Positions 22,423 through 32,693 of a stretch of DNA of 64,000 nucleotides are shown here, piece after piece (position 1 is the first letter of the stretch; every line of letters begins with the position of its first letter). The notes under the pieces were generated by a model. The model made no database searches, was not told the DNA's origin, and was given only the letters and a program-made list of their open reading frames with translations. The stretch is from the NCBI GenBank assembly GCA_004352715.1, contig SCFE01000120.1:826613-890612 (forward strand), written 5' to 3'. The stretch is from Hofstenia miamia (Eukaryota > Xenacoelomorpha > Acoela). Made by a program: the position numbers and the translations under genes.

Positions 22423-22862
22423 AAGCCCGTAGCCAGCATAATCACCTAAGGCGGTCGATGCGCATTTAGGAGGGGTTGATGGGAATTTTGACTTTCTTTA
22501 TAATATAAACTAAAATTTTACCAAGTCTGTACACCATTTTATTTTCTTGAAAATATATGCAAAATAAACCGTAGAATTGCATTATTAGGAGCAATGTTAC
22601 AACAAAATAGACCGTAGAATTGCATTATTAGGAGCAATGTTACAACAAAATAGACCGTAGAATTGCATTATTAGGAGCAATGTTACAACAAAATAGACCG
22701 TAGAATTGCATTATTAGGAGCAATGTTACAACAATTGAACTAACAAATTTCATTTTTACATGCTGATTTTCTTTTAGCTTTGTTGTCTAGAAGGGGTTGC
22801 CTGGCCTTCCAGGGGGAGGTGGGGGTTTCGACCCCTCCTAACCCTCCGTGGCTACGGGCCTG
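22423..22862. mobile_element. Non-autonomous hAT element (MITE 2) containing a 43-bp tandem repeat
   Basis: 440 bp between identical 8-mers CATAACAA at 22415-22422 and 22863-22870. Ends: CAAGCCCGTAGCCAG at the left, CAGGCCCGTAGCCAC on the complement of the right. These are hAT-type ends with an intact hAT-type 8-bp duplication. The interior carries four tandem 43-bp units. No transposase. Confidence 0.92.
22561..22732. repeat. 43-bp tandem repeat, four copies
   Basis: Four head-to-tail units of 43 bp starting at 22561, 22604, 22647 and 22690, each with AATAGACCGTAGAATTGC as its core. Units 2-4 are identical; unit 1 differs by one base (TAAACC for TAGACC). Confidence 0.95.
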
Positions 22863-22870
22863 CATAACAA

Positions 22871-23753
22871 CCAACAAACCACAACAAAGTAATAGATTTA
22901 AAAACCCTGAAATTTTGGTAATCTTGCTTCTTTCACAATAAACTTTTATATGAATATTACGGAAATAAAAGTTCTTGACACGAACCTGTCAATTTTGCGC
23001 CCGACCACATTTTGCCCAAATTTAAAGGATCCGCGCCAAAAAAAACTTATTGATTTTTTCGGTTTACTAAATCAATATTGGGTATGCTAAAATTGTGTAT
23101 TAAAAAATTATTCAAAATGTGTTTGGAAAACCTAAATGGAATCTGAGAGCAAAATGAACACTAATAATTAAATGTTAACAATATTTTTCAGCACTTTTAT
23201 AATTCTATGGTATTCATTGTATTTGGCTTGATTAGCGTGCACTGCCGTTTCGTTGTCAACCTCTCATTTCTGAAATGAAATATCTCGACAGAAGAGCATT
23301 CAATATATTAAGCAATATTTGGTTATTTGCGAATTTTTTTAATGTCGTTATCAAATTTAGATTTTGTCTAAAAATAATTAATTTGAAGAAAAATAATTGT
23401 GTTACATATTCAATAAAAGTATTTTAAACTTCCTACTTTTCAAGCATATTGTGAGATCACTTCCATATTAATAACCCAAAGAATGAGATTTTAATTCCTT
23501 CATTTACATGGCATAAAAAATAACGCGGTAATGAGTTTGTTAGTATGTTTGATAATAAAACAACAATACTCCGATTTTATTGGCAAATTTGCAGATTTTG
23601 TGACGCTGAATTTTTATACCCAATATAACATGTAGTGTTGTGTACACAACAACTTTCAAATTCCATACAACGGCAAGCCCCTTTACATCCAAATTTGAAC
23701 TTGATTAGAAATACTATTCAGTGGTAACAAGGAATTTCGTTTAATACAATTGC
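22871..23753. other. AT-rich intron sequence
   Basis: No feature recognised. Confidence 0.4.
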
Positions 23754-23761
23754 AGATGTAA

Positions 23762-24106
23762 GAGACTTGTCAACGAACCGACATTTCCAAGCTCGGCACG
23801 GCTCGTTTAAATTTTGTGTAAAATCGGCTCGCCACATAAAATCCTTGAATGAGGTTGGTTTAGCTCGGTATTTTTTTAAAAATATTGTGCTCAAAGAATT
23901 TTTTACACATCTCTTCCTATTATTTAATAAACATTTCTTAAATGAGATTATAGGAAAGGCATACTGACTGCAAAAAATAAGAAAAATCTCCATAATCAAA
24001 TTAACAAGCAGAACTAAATACTTGCTTTGCCTAAAATAGGCTCGTTTTGGGCTCGTTGTATATCAAATGCTATGCTCAAGCTCGGCTCGGCTCGTTGACA
24101 AGTCTG
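23762..24106. mobile_element. Non-autonomous hAT element (MITE 3) with 8-bp target duplication
   Basis: 345 bp flanked by AGATGTAA at 23754-23761 and 24107-24114. Ends: GAGACTTGTCAACGAACCGA at the left, CAGACTTGTCAACGAGCCGA on the complement of the right. Subterminal GGCTCG/CTCGG motifs recur at both ends (23790-23870 and 24040-24095), a typical transposase-binding layout for hAT. No coding frame of its own. Confidence 0.88.
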
Positions 24107-24114
24107 AGATGTAA

Positions 24115-26550
24115 CACTGAACATATTGAAATATGCGCCATACTTTAGATAGAGTCTAGTAGACAACTGAAGCAACAATTTCGGTGACCATTGCTTTTGT
24201 GTCACATGCTTGTCAAACAACTAAATACGTAGGATACTACGTCTCGGTAAAATTCAATCTGAACAAGCTAGCTATATCTAATTGCTAAGCACTCGAAATT
24301 GCTTTGATTAATAAATTGTTATAAATCATTTAATTATGAAAAATGTACCATCTAAAAATCTAACAGTTTTTTCAATGAAACAGAAATTCGGACTTTAACT
24401 AAAACAATAAATACATGTACACATCGCTAGTTGTACTATAATCTCATCCATGGGATTTTTTAACAATTAAGACCCTCTGGTTCCTCAATTCTTTCTAAAA
24501 ATATTCTGACAAAATTTTTACCAAACTCCATCTTTTAAAAAGTTATCAAATTAGCTTGCAATATCTCTAGTACAATAGACTTGTGTATCTCTTCTAAGTC
24601 TATAAAAATATTCTTATTTCTTAAGTAAGCATCGCAATGCGCCTCTATTAATTAATTTACAACGTATACTGTTGTTTCCTATCTCAAAATTTAAAAAACC
24701 AAAATAGACTACCCTCATAAAAATATAAGATTGTATATTCCCAACAATGAATTATATTGATAAATATCAATGTGTCAATGAAATATAGAAATTACATAAT
24801 ATTCCAAACCAGAAGTCTTTGAAAAAAAATGTTAAGAAGGTACTATAATCCTCAAACAACCTAGAAATTAATTTGTTGTAGACTTATCAATATGAATATT
24901 TTCAGTGTAAAACTGTTACATATTCTATTGTAAAATAATATTCCAATCGGAATGGACCGTGCAGCGCAAGACATCTTGAATGACAGCGCCGACCCACACT
25001 CAGTTCGGATTCTGATTGAATATCGAGAAACAGCTCATTCCAGAAATATAGTTCGACATAGCAAAGCGATGCTTTGGGGAATTTGGTTGATTTATGGAAT
25101 GCTAAGCATGAAGTCATTATTAACAAGGATGGATCTTATGAATTTAGACTTCAGCAAATCGACATGCAGTGAAGTTCATGTATATAAAAATGAATTTGGA
25201 TACATCTTGCGACGCAATATAGCATCCGCAGCTTCGGATTTCGCTCTTTTGCAATATATTTAATAAATAATGAACACGTTTATATGCCGAGAATGAGCAT
25301 AGTGCAGTTTTGTTGTTACTAACGATTTAATTTAAATTCGAGGAAATACAATCTAATACATCCACACAGATGTATATGCATCCAATAATAAAGTAAAAAA
25401 TCCTACATCCAGGGTGTATATGGGTTAATGCCGTGAAAAAAGAGTCTTAGTCAGGCTTTGTCCAAAGATTAGCTACACAAAATTGTGACAGGGGTGTTCA
25501 TTATATTTCAATTAGCATCATACGCATAGGAAATAACATTATCATTAATCAAGTCCTCAAGCATCAGATTCATAAATATAATTTAAAGAATTCATTTGAT
25601 TCAACAGTCTTGCAATTTATTAAGATAAAAATTAAGCATCTATAATTCTACACGAGAGATGCAATGGTTTCTCGTTTTCCGGAACAAAATTACTTAGTAC
25701 GGCAAGCAATGAAATGGGATCTTAGCATATTTTGAATATCAATATTCCTGAATTCTTACAATGCACTCATGCACAAATCTGTGAATATACTAACATTTTT
25801 TCATAGAATTAAATCTTTTGATATAATTTTATGTATTATGCGTATATATGGTATAAATTTTTGTAGGACACTCACAGGAGGCTAAAATTGAAATTAGATC
25901 ACTAACAAAAAATTGATAGTAAATTTGGATTCTTTATATTAACACTGATCATAGTAGTAAAAATCAAAGTTGCAACAATAAATATTGCAAGAATATCCTG
26001 TAAAGAATAGCGCCTCATTCGTTTAACCTTACAAACTAGGGCCCTTTGTCTAGTAAGTATAATTATTAAAGCAAATATATTTTATTCTATACACCAATAA
26101 AGAGTCTATGAAGAAAATATATGAGCCAGCATCGCATATCAGACAATTTCACACTGTTCAAATGCGATGGAGTAATCTTCGACCTTATCTTAGTGATCAA
26201 CACATAGATGGACACGGACCGAATTTATCAGATCCGGACCGTCAACAATTATTTCAAACCCGTTTTCAGCCCTTTAAAATTCATTGATCTATTTCAACAC
26301 ATTAATTTTTGGCTTAGCTTCAGGCATTTATTAATCATATAAATCTTGGGCATAGCAAAAATCAAGTACGGCACTGCACAAGCACGGCCTAGCATAGCAT
26401 GGTTGCAGCTCTGATATACACGAAACGACGGAATATCTTAGAATTTAAATGCTTATTAGAGAATATAAACAACAAATATAAAATTGCATCTAACATGCAC
26501 ATATGCATTTCATTTAAAGAAAATTAAGCAGAATTGCTACGAAAAACCAC
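24115..26550. other. AT-rich intron sequence
   Basis: A 103-codon frame (24952-25263, plus) has no recognisable domain and lies inside the CATIP intron on the opposite strand, so I do not call it a gene. Nothing else seen. Confidence 0.4.
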
Positions 26551-29026
26551 CTGTCGATGAGAAAACTTCGACGACAACTCGAAATCATTTTCCCAATCCA
26601 AATCTTTCTTTCCAAAAACTGGTTTTTCTGGCAACTCTTCTAAACAAAGTGTACAGTAACGTGAAAATTGACAGCGGCATTATTATAATAACTTAAGTAT
26701 ATTTTATATACTTTTTATAAATACGTCAAATGAAACGTGGAGAATATACAGCACTTGGGTGAACATTACCTTATGCCTGAGCTGATATACTTAAAAAATA
26801 CAACTATCATAAAATCAAAATAATATAAAAGCTCTTTCGAAAAATTCAAATTTACCTTCAATTGGCTTAGCAGGTAATTTCTGCAAAACCATGGTGACTG
26901 GAGATCCAACTTGCAGCCCAGTTGCTAAATGCCTAAGAGAACATAACATTAAATAGCGTATTATACGTACCCAGAAGACAGGAAAAAAGATTGCCAAATG
27001 GTTTCAACATCCTCAACAGAAGACTGAATTTTGCGTTCAATTCCCTTCAATTCTACTAGTTGTTCTCCAAACCGTTTCGCTTTAGCTTCTAGATTACGCT
27101 AAAATAATCCAGCATAACATCTACTATTTGGACATGGCTTCCTTAATGAGCCTATATTTTACAATTATATTTCCATAAAGATGCATCTTATCTGAAATAA
27201 CGTTTCTAAACACATTTCTAGATAATATATATGTGATAATAGTCTTCGCCTAAAGATGAATTTTTATCATTTTTGGTTTCGGTTGAAATTAAGTTTCCGT
27301 TTTTTAAGTAACATAATATGAGCGACAGTAAGTTGGTTAAATTAGTCATGTCACCACGTCGAAATAAAAAGCAAACAGGGGTAAACTAAAATTATAATGT
27401 CTTAACTATGAAAAATGAAACATTCAACTTAAAATTGAAAGGGCGAGACGATAAGGAAAAAGTTTTATGATAGTCGAATTCACTTAACATTTTTTCTAAG
27501 GACATAATCGTCAGAATAATCTATAAAATTGTTCTAATCACAAATAAGACTAAACAATTAAAAGAAAATAAATAAAATGCTAAGCTACTGTTCTTACGAA
27601 TTGAGTTGGACAAAGGCGACAATCTTTATCGAATGAAATGAATTTCATTGGCGAAACATCTACATCTTTGATAACCATTGCACGCTGGAGGAGAATATTA
27701 GCACCTAATTTTTAGAAGGTATTTAGAGGGAAATCAATTTTTTATTTATACCCTCCGATATAAACCCTTTCATGTCTTCATGAGAAAATTCGAACGACTG
27801 TGTGGAAACATGATCACCAGTGGTGACGGAGCGAAGAACTTTATAACCGTTTTTGTCCATCTTCAATTCAGTTTTCCGATCCAACGGATGTGCTTCAACC
27901 TAGAAATCGTTTAATTAGGCAAGAAACACAGGTGGTCAAAGAATTTCATGAACAAAAGCAAGCAAACACAAATGCTATTAGTTACTGACATTCCGAGTAT
28001 GATCGTCGCGTAAGCTAGTAAAGACAAATTGGCAAAATACAACGTAAAAAATCGTTTTGTTCACTTCAATTTTCTAAAGTAAAACTTAACTCAAAAATAA
28101 ATAGTTGAAAATAAGAAAGCATGATTCGTTTCTAATAAATGCGATTGTACACATTTTGAAAAAGCTTCTTGAAAACATTCTCTATTACATTCACATGCTA
28201 GGAATGCCTTACCGCATTTAAGACAGTGCGTCCGGTTTGTGGCTAAAAAATAAAACATAAAAATGTAGAAAATATTCTTAAACAGTTGAAAAAAGCATGG
28301 CAACATTAGAGAGCATTGAAACGACAAGTAAACTACAAACCAATAGCATATTCAGCAAGCAAAACTGGTTTAGACGGTGCATCTTATCGGATTACGTTTT
28401 CAAGTAAAATAGCTACTCCTATCTTCATTTTATAAGATTTGATATGATAATAAATGACCTACTTTTTCAACACAAATACAGGTGGTATTTTCTGCAGCTA
28501 TTTTTGATTCCTTAAAAAGTCCTTTCTCATCAAAGCAAAGTGTGAGAAGTCCTGATACTAAGGGCTAGCCTACGAAGAATTAACACAATATGTCTGCCTG
28601 TTATTGGCAAGGCTACTGTATTTGACTAGTATAATTTGAATTATATGGTATGAAATTTAAAATATAATTTAGTGAGGACGAAAATGCAATGGAATTCGAA
28701 TGAACATTTTATAGGAAAGCAAAACGTTTGTTACAAATCTACATTTATTTATAGTTATCAATGAAGTTTCAAATTTAGCGAGTTTCTCCACCTGGTTCGC
28801 TTAAATGATCAAGAGCAAAGCTGGGAATTTAAGCACTACATTAAGAAAAAATACGCAGTAAACAATACCTTAACAAATTCATGGTGTATCTGTTCAACAG
28901 TTTCAAATTTAGAATTAATGTAAGAAATTATTGAAGTTCCGCATGGGACTGAATCGATTTTGCCATTGTTTACAGCATGGACCATATAGAGATCTTCTGA
29001 CACACGAAATACCACATCGACGTTCA
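26551..29026 (-). CDS. CATIP: CATIP, exons encoding the conserved core
   Basis: Six minus-strand exons, all with AG acceptors, GT donors and matching phases: 29026-28869, 27899-27752, 27704-27598, 27098-26971, 26932-26856, 26639-26551; the last exon is 12355-12155. Together about 302 residues (human CATIP is about 390). Landmarks: MVHAVNNGKIDSVPCGTSII then SKFETVEQIHHEFVK; HPLDRKTELKMDKNGYKVLR; FSHEDMKGFISEG; ANILLQRAMVIKDVDVSP; FDKDCRLCPTQF; GIERKIQSSVEDVETIWQSF; GHLATGLQVGSPVTMVLQKL; FELSSKFSHRQ. CATIP acts in actin polymerisation and ciliogenesis with TTC17. The domain order is recalled from vertebrate CATIP and not computed. The 5' exon(s), about 80 residues, were not found. Exon 1 starts in phase with one missing base, so at least one upstream exon exists. 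Confidence 0.72.
28091..28564 (-). CDS. Unassigned exon cluster with a cysteine-rich segment, inside a CATIP intron
   Basis: Three minus-strand blocks with splice signals and compatible phases lie inside the 969-bp CATIP intron. Block 28564-28480 reads PLVSGLLTLCFDEKGLFKES and KIAAENTT. Block 28382-28341 (42 nt) reads APSKPVLLAEYAI. Block 28242-28091 reads TNRTHCLKCGKAFLACECNR then ECFQEAFSKCVQSHLLE and runs to a stop. Cysteine spacing (CxxC, CxC, C..C) suggests zinc binding. They could be alternative CATIP exons (they start and can end in phase 0, using the GTACAA donor after FSKC) or part of a nested same-strand gene. CATIP reads in frame without them, so their status is open. Confidence 0.4.
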
Positions 29027-29427
29027 CTAGAAAAGCTTACATCTACTTATGTAATATTAGAAATACATCAATAATTATCAGGGCAGCATGGCCTCAAATA
29101 AAAACACCTCATGAAAAATAATAATAATCTCAACAATAAGAATAGTGCAGCATTATTTAATGAATAGAACCTTACACTGGTCAAATTGTTTACATGATAA
29201 GAATAGAAAAAATTTAATTTAAATAAGCTTGAAATGTTGTCTTCTGTATATGAAAGAGCAACAGTAATGCATAAAATGTCAAATATTGACAGAATGCAAA
29301 AATGCAAATGTGAATATTTTCATTCTCTCTTGAATGTAATAGAAAATATATTAATATCTTTACAACAAAATATACCATGAAATTATGTAATTATGTTTAA
29401 ATTAATAATAAAAAATTTAATTAAATA

Positions 29428-31384
29428 TTATTTATTTTCCGAAATTTCTTTCCACTTTGATTTTGCTTTATTTACAAGATAGTCTTCAGATGACTTAAAA
29501 GTTCGTCTAGTTAATTCCATTTCCTCTTCAGAATGGGCTCCCGTCCATGCAAAAAGTGCAGATCTACGCTGTAGAACGGCATTTTCGGCATACTGGGTTA
29601 TTTTTCTGTGCTGTGGTTGGCTAGGAACGGGCAGGGGGTCTTTTCGCACTTTATATTGCACTTTGTCTAACTGAATTAGTTTTGAAGCTAGAAAATTGCG
29701 CTTGCTTAGATTCAAATTGATTCTGTTTTCATCTTCTTGTTCGGCAGAATCCCGCACACTTTGGATATTGATATTCTTGTAATGGGATTGCTTTAAAGAA
29801 GGCATATGCCCTTCCCGTCCAATGTGTGATGACGATTTCTTTTTCAAGGCATTAGTTGCCAAAATGACTGCCAATTGAAGATCGCTAAAATGAGCGTGAC
29901 CAGTTTTTCGATCGAAGATCATGTCAACGACATTGATTGACTTCTGCTTGCTTTGAATGTCAGAATCTTCAAAATGAACGGTAGCTTGCTTCGAGCTATA
30001 GGAAAAGCAACAAATTTATATTATTACATGCAGAATCGTTAAAAAAAAATTCAATTAACAAAATGACATGCTTTTCCTACTTATTGTGTGATGTAGCTGA
30101 TTTAGCCTTCTTTTCACGATGTAATTTCAAAATGACTTTGTAAACTGCGTTCTGAAAGCAAAGAAGAGGATTAAACGCTGCATCTGATTCGTCTTGNNNN
30201 NNNNNNNNNNNNNNNNNATGACATGCTTTTCCTACTTATTGTGTGATGTAGCTGATTTAGCCTTCTTTTCACGATGTAATTTCAAAATGACTTTGTAAAC
30301 TGCGTTCTGAAAGCAAAGAAGAGGATTAAACGCTGCATCTGATTCGTCTTGTGATTTCTTAACAGTACCAACCCGAGCGAATTTATGTTTATTGCTTATT
30401 GATTTTGATGAACAAGGACGCGATCGTGACGTATGGTGATTTCTAATAAAATGATTTTGTAAAACTTTTCAACTTTTTATAAATCGAATACTGCTTCATT
30501 TTAATGTATTACAATTTTGAGGTAGATGGAATTACAAAAAGCACACTGATGATAAAATGCCTCTTTGCATTTCTAGGAAATTTCCAATTTAGTTGAAAAG
30601 GTTTTAGCAGTTATCATTAAAATATGAGATTTGAATTTTAAATTATAACTTAACGTCAAAGGGCATATAATGATGATAACTAGCTTTACTTTTTCTGCAA
30701 AAGTGAATTCATGCTCAGTGCGGAGGCTGCTCTTGAGACACTCTTATTGGCAGAAACAGGCCGATTACTAGTTAGTGTTGATGAAGTGTGACTTATAGAT
30801 GAGGAGGGTCGTGTAGAAAACCCTCTACTAGACATTCGACTTGAAGTGCGGAGTACTTCACCTGGAGGAGTAAAAAAAGCAATTGGCGAGGGCGACGGTA
30901 AATGAACAGTACATTCACGTTCTAACCACTTTTCATGAGGATCAAACCTGTGAAATATAACATAATATATATATAACCTTCCGCTTCTGTATAACATCAA
31001 ATTTTTATAACTTTTCGATACAAAGCATTGAAATTTTGCAGAGTATTTTAGCAGCATATCCTCAAAAACCTATACCTAAAATGTAATAAAATGTCAATAT
31101 ATATATATGCAGAAATTTCACATGTTTGAATAAAAACGCTTTGCCGATTTGGGTCGCCGACTTGTATCAAGAGATGAAATCTCGGATGTTCGTTCTTCTG
31201 CGATCTCATGTCTACGTGCCTCTAATTTTTCATATTTTTGTGCATACTGCTTTTGATGAGAAGTCATCATGTTGTATACAGTCTTCTGTGCCATGAGTAA
31301 ATGGAGATTTTGGCGTCTTCTCTCCACCTCATACTTTTTATTGCCAGCATACATAACGGAATCCGCATTCTGTTTAAGGAGCAT
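29428..31384 (-). CDS. Unidentified four-exon gene, basic coiled-coil/Ser-rich protein
   Basis: Exons on the minus strand: 31369-31122 (or from an ATG at 31384), 30947-30690, 30442-30236, 29995-29428 with stop. The spliced length is 1281 nt (426 codons and stop) with every phase consistent. First exon: charged helix (NKKYEVERRRQNLHLLMAQK, QKQYAQKYEKLEARRHEIAE), then RRPKSAKRFYSNM. Second: FDPHEKWLERECTVHLPSPS and a long Ser/Thr/Arg tract. Third: FARVGTVKK and FQNAVYKVILKLHREKKAK. Last: NVVDMIFDRKTGHAHFSDLQ, ALKKKSSSHIGREGHM, AWTGAHSEEEMELTRRTFKS and KSKWKEISENK at the end. No domain recognised. It lies head-to-tail upstream of CATIP, whose first known exon begins 401 bp downstream of its stop. 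The third exon is partly duplicated by an assembly artefact. Confidence 0.7.
30063..30351. other. Unmerged contig overlap around a 21-N gap, inside an exon
   Basis: 30063-30196 (134 bp) recurs unchanged at 30218-30351 with 21 N (30197-30217) between. The copy spans the donor end of the third exon of the neighbouring gene, so an automatic gene model would see that exon end twice. It should be collapsed. Confidence 0.9.
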
Positions 31385-31605
31385 ACCAACGCAATAGTTG
31401 ACAGAAATAACAAGTGACCAAGCAAACAGCGTTTGCCAAGAAACTAGTAATTTGACAATAATACCGCCTTTGTCCAATAAACCAAAACAGTTTATTACGC
31501 TCTAATTATCTGAGAAATTGTGTTTAGCACAACACATAATGGAGTGTAATTGTAATTCTAATTGGGGTATAATATCCAAGCTTATTTTGGTAATACTGAT
31601 TTATC
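31385..31605. other. Upstream region of the unidentified gene
   Basis: The minus-strand frame stays open to 31477 but loses the charged helical character upstream of 31384. No TATA box or other clear promoter signal is visible. Confidence 0.4.
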
Positions 31606-31632
31606 AAAAAACAATAATAATAATAATAATAA
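31606..31632. repeat. (AAT)n microsatellite
   Basis: Run of AAT units directly before the tRNA-like sequence; possibly the tail of an older retroposon. Confidence 0.8.
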
Positions 31633-31633
31633 C

Positions 31634-31700
31634 GGACCCCAGTGGCCAAGGGGTAGAACGCGAAACTGGGACCGTGAAGACTCGGGTTCGACCCTTTCCT
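31634..31700 (+). repeat. tRNA-like head (SINE or LINE-associated Pol III promoter)
   Basis: About 65 bp resemble a tRNA: an A-box-like AGTGGCCAAGGGG at 31641-31653 and a B-box GGTTCGACCC at 31685-31694, about 40 bp apart as in tRNA genes. The acceptor stem does not pair well (GGACCCC against TTTCCTA), so it is not a functional tRNA gene. It sits between an (AAT)n tract and REL-LINE sequence, which suggests a tRNA-derived SINE whose body shares sequence with that LINE, or chance adjacency. Confidence 0.5.
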
Positions 31701-32600
31701 AATATGAAAGTGACAACAAAAGAAAAGGCCCTCAGTCCTCGGCAGGCCTTAAATGGTCAGAGGGTGCAAAGAATCTCCGGTCAACAGGCGGACTCCACAA
31801 TCGGGAGTGTGGACTCGAGAAGTGGTATTATAGGATCCACGCAGACCAATGGACGACGGCATAAATGGACAGATGAGTAGAACAGAACAGCACTGGAGTG
31901 TTACAGAAGAAGCAAGCCAGATGAGAGGGGTTACAGGAAGAGAATGTTGGACGAATGGAGGAAGGCAAGTACGAAAGTTGCAGTTGGATGAGAGTAAGGG
32001 GAAAAAGAGAGGTGAACAGGCTAAGCAAAAGAAGATGAAGTGATAGACGTTGTGACAGAAGTGGCGGAAGCAACAGAACCAGTAGATGCAGACACTGAAG
32101 CAGCAATCAAGGAGAAGATGAAGGAAGAAATAGGTGAGAGAACTAGGTTACCATAGAAAATGAGAACGTTAAGATACTGTGGGACTTCAACATACAGACA
32201 AGCAAGGGGATAGAAGCACGGAGGCCAGACATAGTAGTGGTAGACAAACAGAAAAGATTGGGAACAGTGATAGACATAGCAGTACGAAAGGACAGGAATG
32301 AGAAAGCAAGGAGAAAGAGAAGATAGACAAGTACAGAGAGTTGACAGAGGAAAAAAACGCTGTGGAAGTTAAAGAAGAGTGAAGTAGTCCCGGTAGTAGT
32401 AGGAGTACTAGGAGCAGTAGGTAAGAAGCATAAGAGATACTTAGATGAGTTGGGAGTACCAAAGTAGGTAGGAACAGCAGCACAGAAGGCAGCATTATTA
32501 GGAACAACTAGAGTCCAGAGGAAAGCTCTCAGACTCCTTGGGAATCCAATGATGTTCAAGAAGTTTGTCAATCACAAGAGTGGGTGTTCTAAAAAACGGG
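31701..32600 (+). mobile_element. Internally deleted REL-endonuclease LINE copy
   Basis: Plus strand. 31860-32040 is a basic linker (CWTNGGRQVRKLQLDESKGK + KRGEQAKQKKMK). From 32157 the end of the same LINE type as at 5108-5953 follows: ENVKILWDFNIQTSKGIEAR, RRPDIVVVDKQKRLGTVIDI, AVRKDRNEK, then SEVVPVVVGVLGAVGKK, LDELGVPK and RVQRKALRLLGNP to 32552. The nuclease RPDIVVVD/IDIAV motifs are visible; the whole RT and zinc finger are missing. Frameshifts occur near 32310 and 32380. This copy extends further at the 3' side than the one at 5108. Confidence 0.75.
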
Positions 32601-32662
32601 CCTATTGTAATTAGATATGTATCATTATAACCGAAAACTTGATTTCTAGTCATGAAATATGG

Positions 32663-32687
<25 letters not shown>
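32663..32687. repeat. (AT)n microsatellite
   Basis: About 12 AT units. Confidence 0.9.

Positions 32688-32693
<6 letters not shown>

Larger units (their letters stand above)
12356..26550 (-). other. Large CATIP intron filled with transposons
   Basis: 14,195 bp between the CATIP exon ending at 26551 (donor CAG|GTGGTT) and the last exon (acceptor TTTAG). The other CATIP introns are 38, 215, 499 and 969 bp or similarly short. It contains copia, hAT, LINE and Tc1 relics and four MITEs. No further CATIP exon was found in it. Confidence 0.65.

Noticed and set aside
22561-22732. CRISPR-like array
   Set aside because: Units are contiguous 43-bp tandem repeats without spacers, in a eukaryotic MITE.
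24952-25263. 103-codon frame on the plus strand
   Set aside because: No domain, inside a CATIP intron on the opposite strand, no splice context; likely chance.
29068-29307. Possible 5' exon of CATIP
   Set aside because: The frame is AT-driven and Leu/Phe/Tyr-rich with no similarity to the CATIP N-terminus and no suitable donor in phase.
31385-31477. Upstream extension of the first exon of the unidentified gene
   Set aside because: Hydrophobic, low-complexity translation unlike the rest of the protein; the acceptor or ATG near 31370-31384 fits better.
31634-31700. Functional tRNA gene
   Set aside because: A and B boxes are present but the acceptor stem does not pair and no clear anticodon arm forms.
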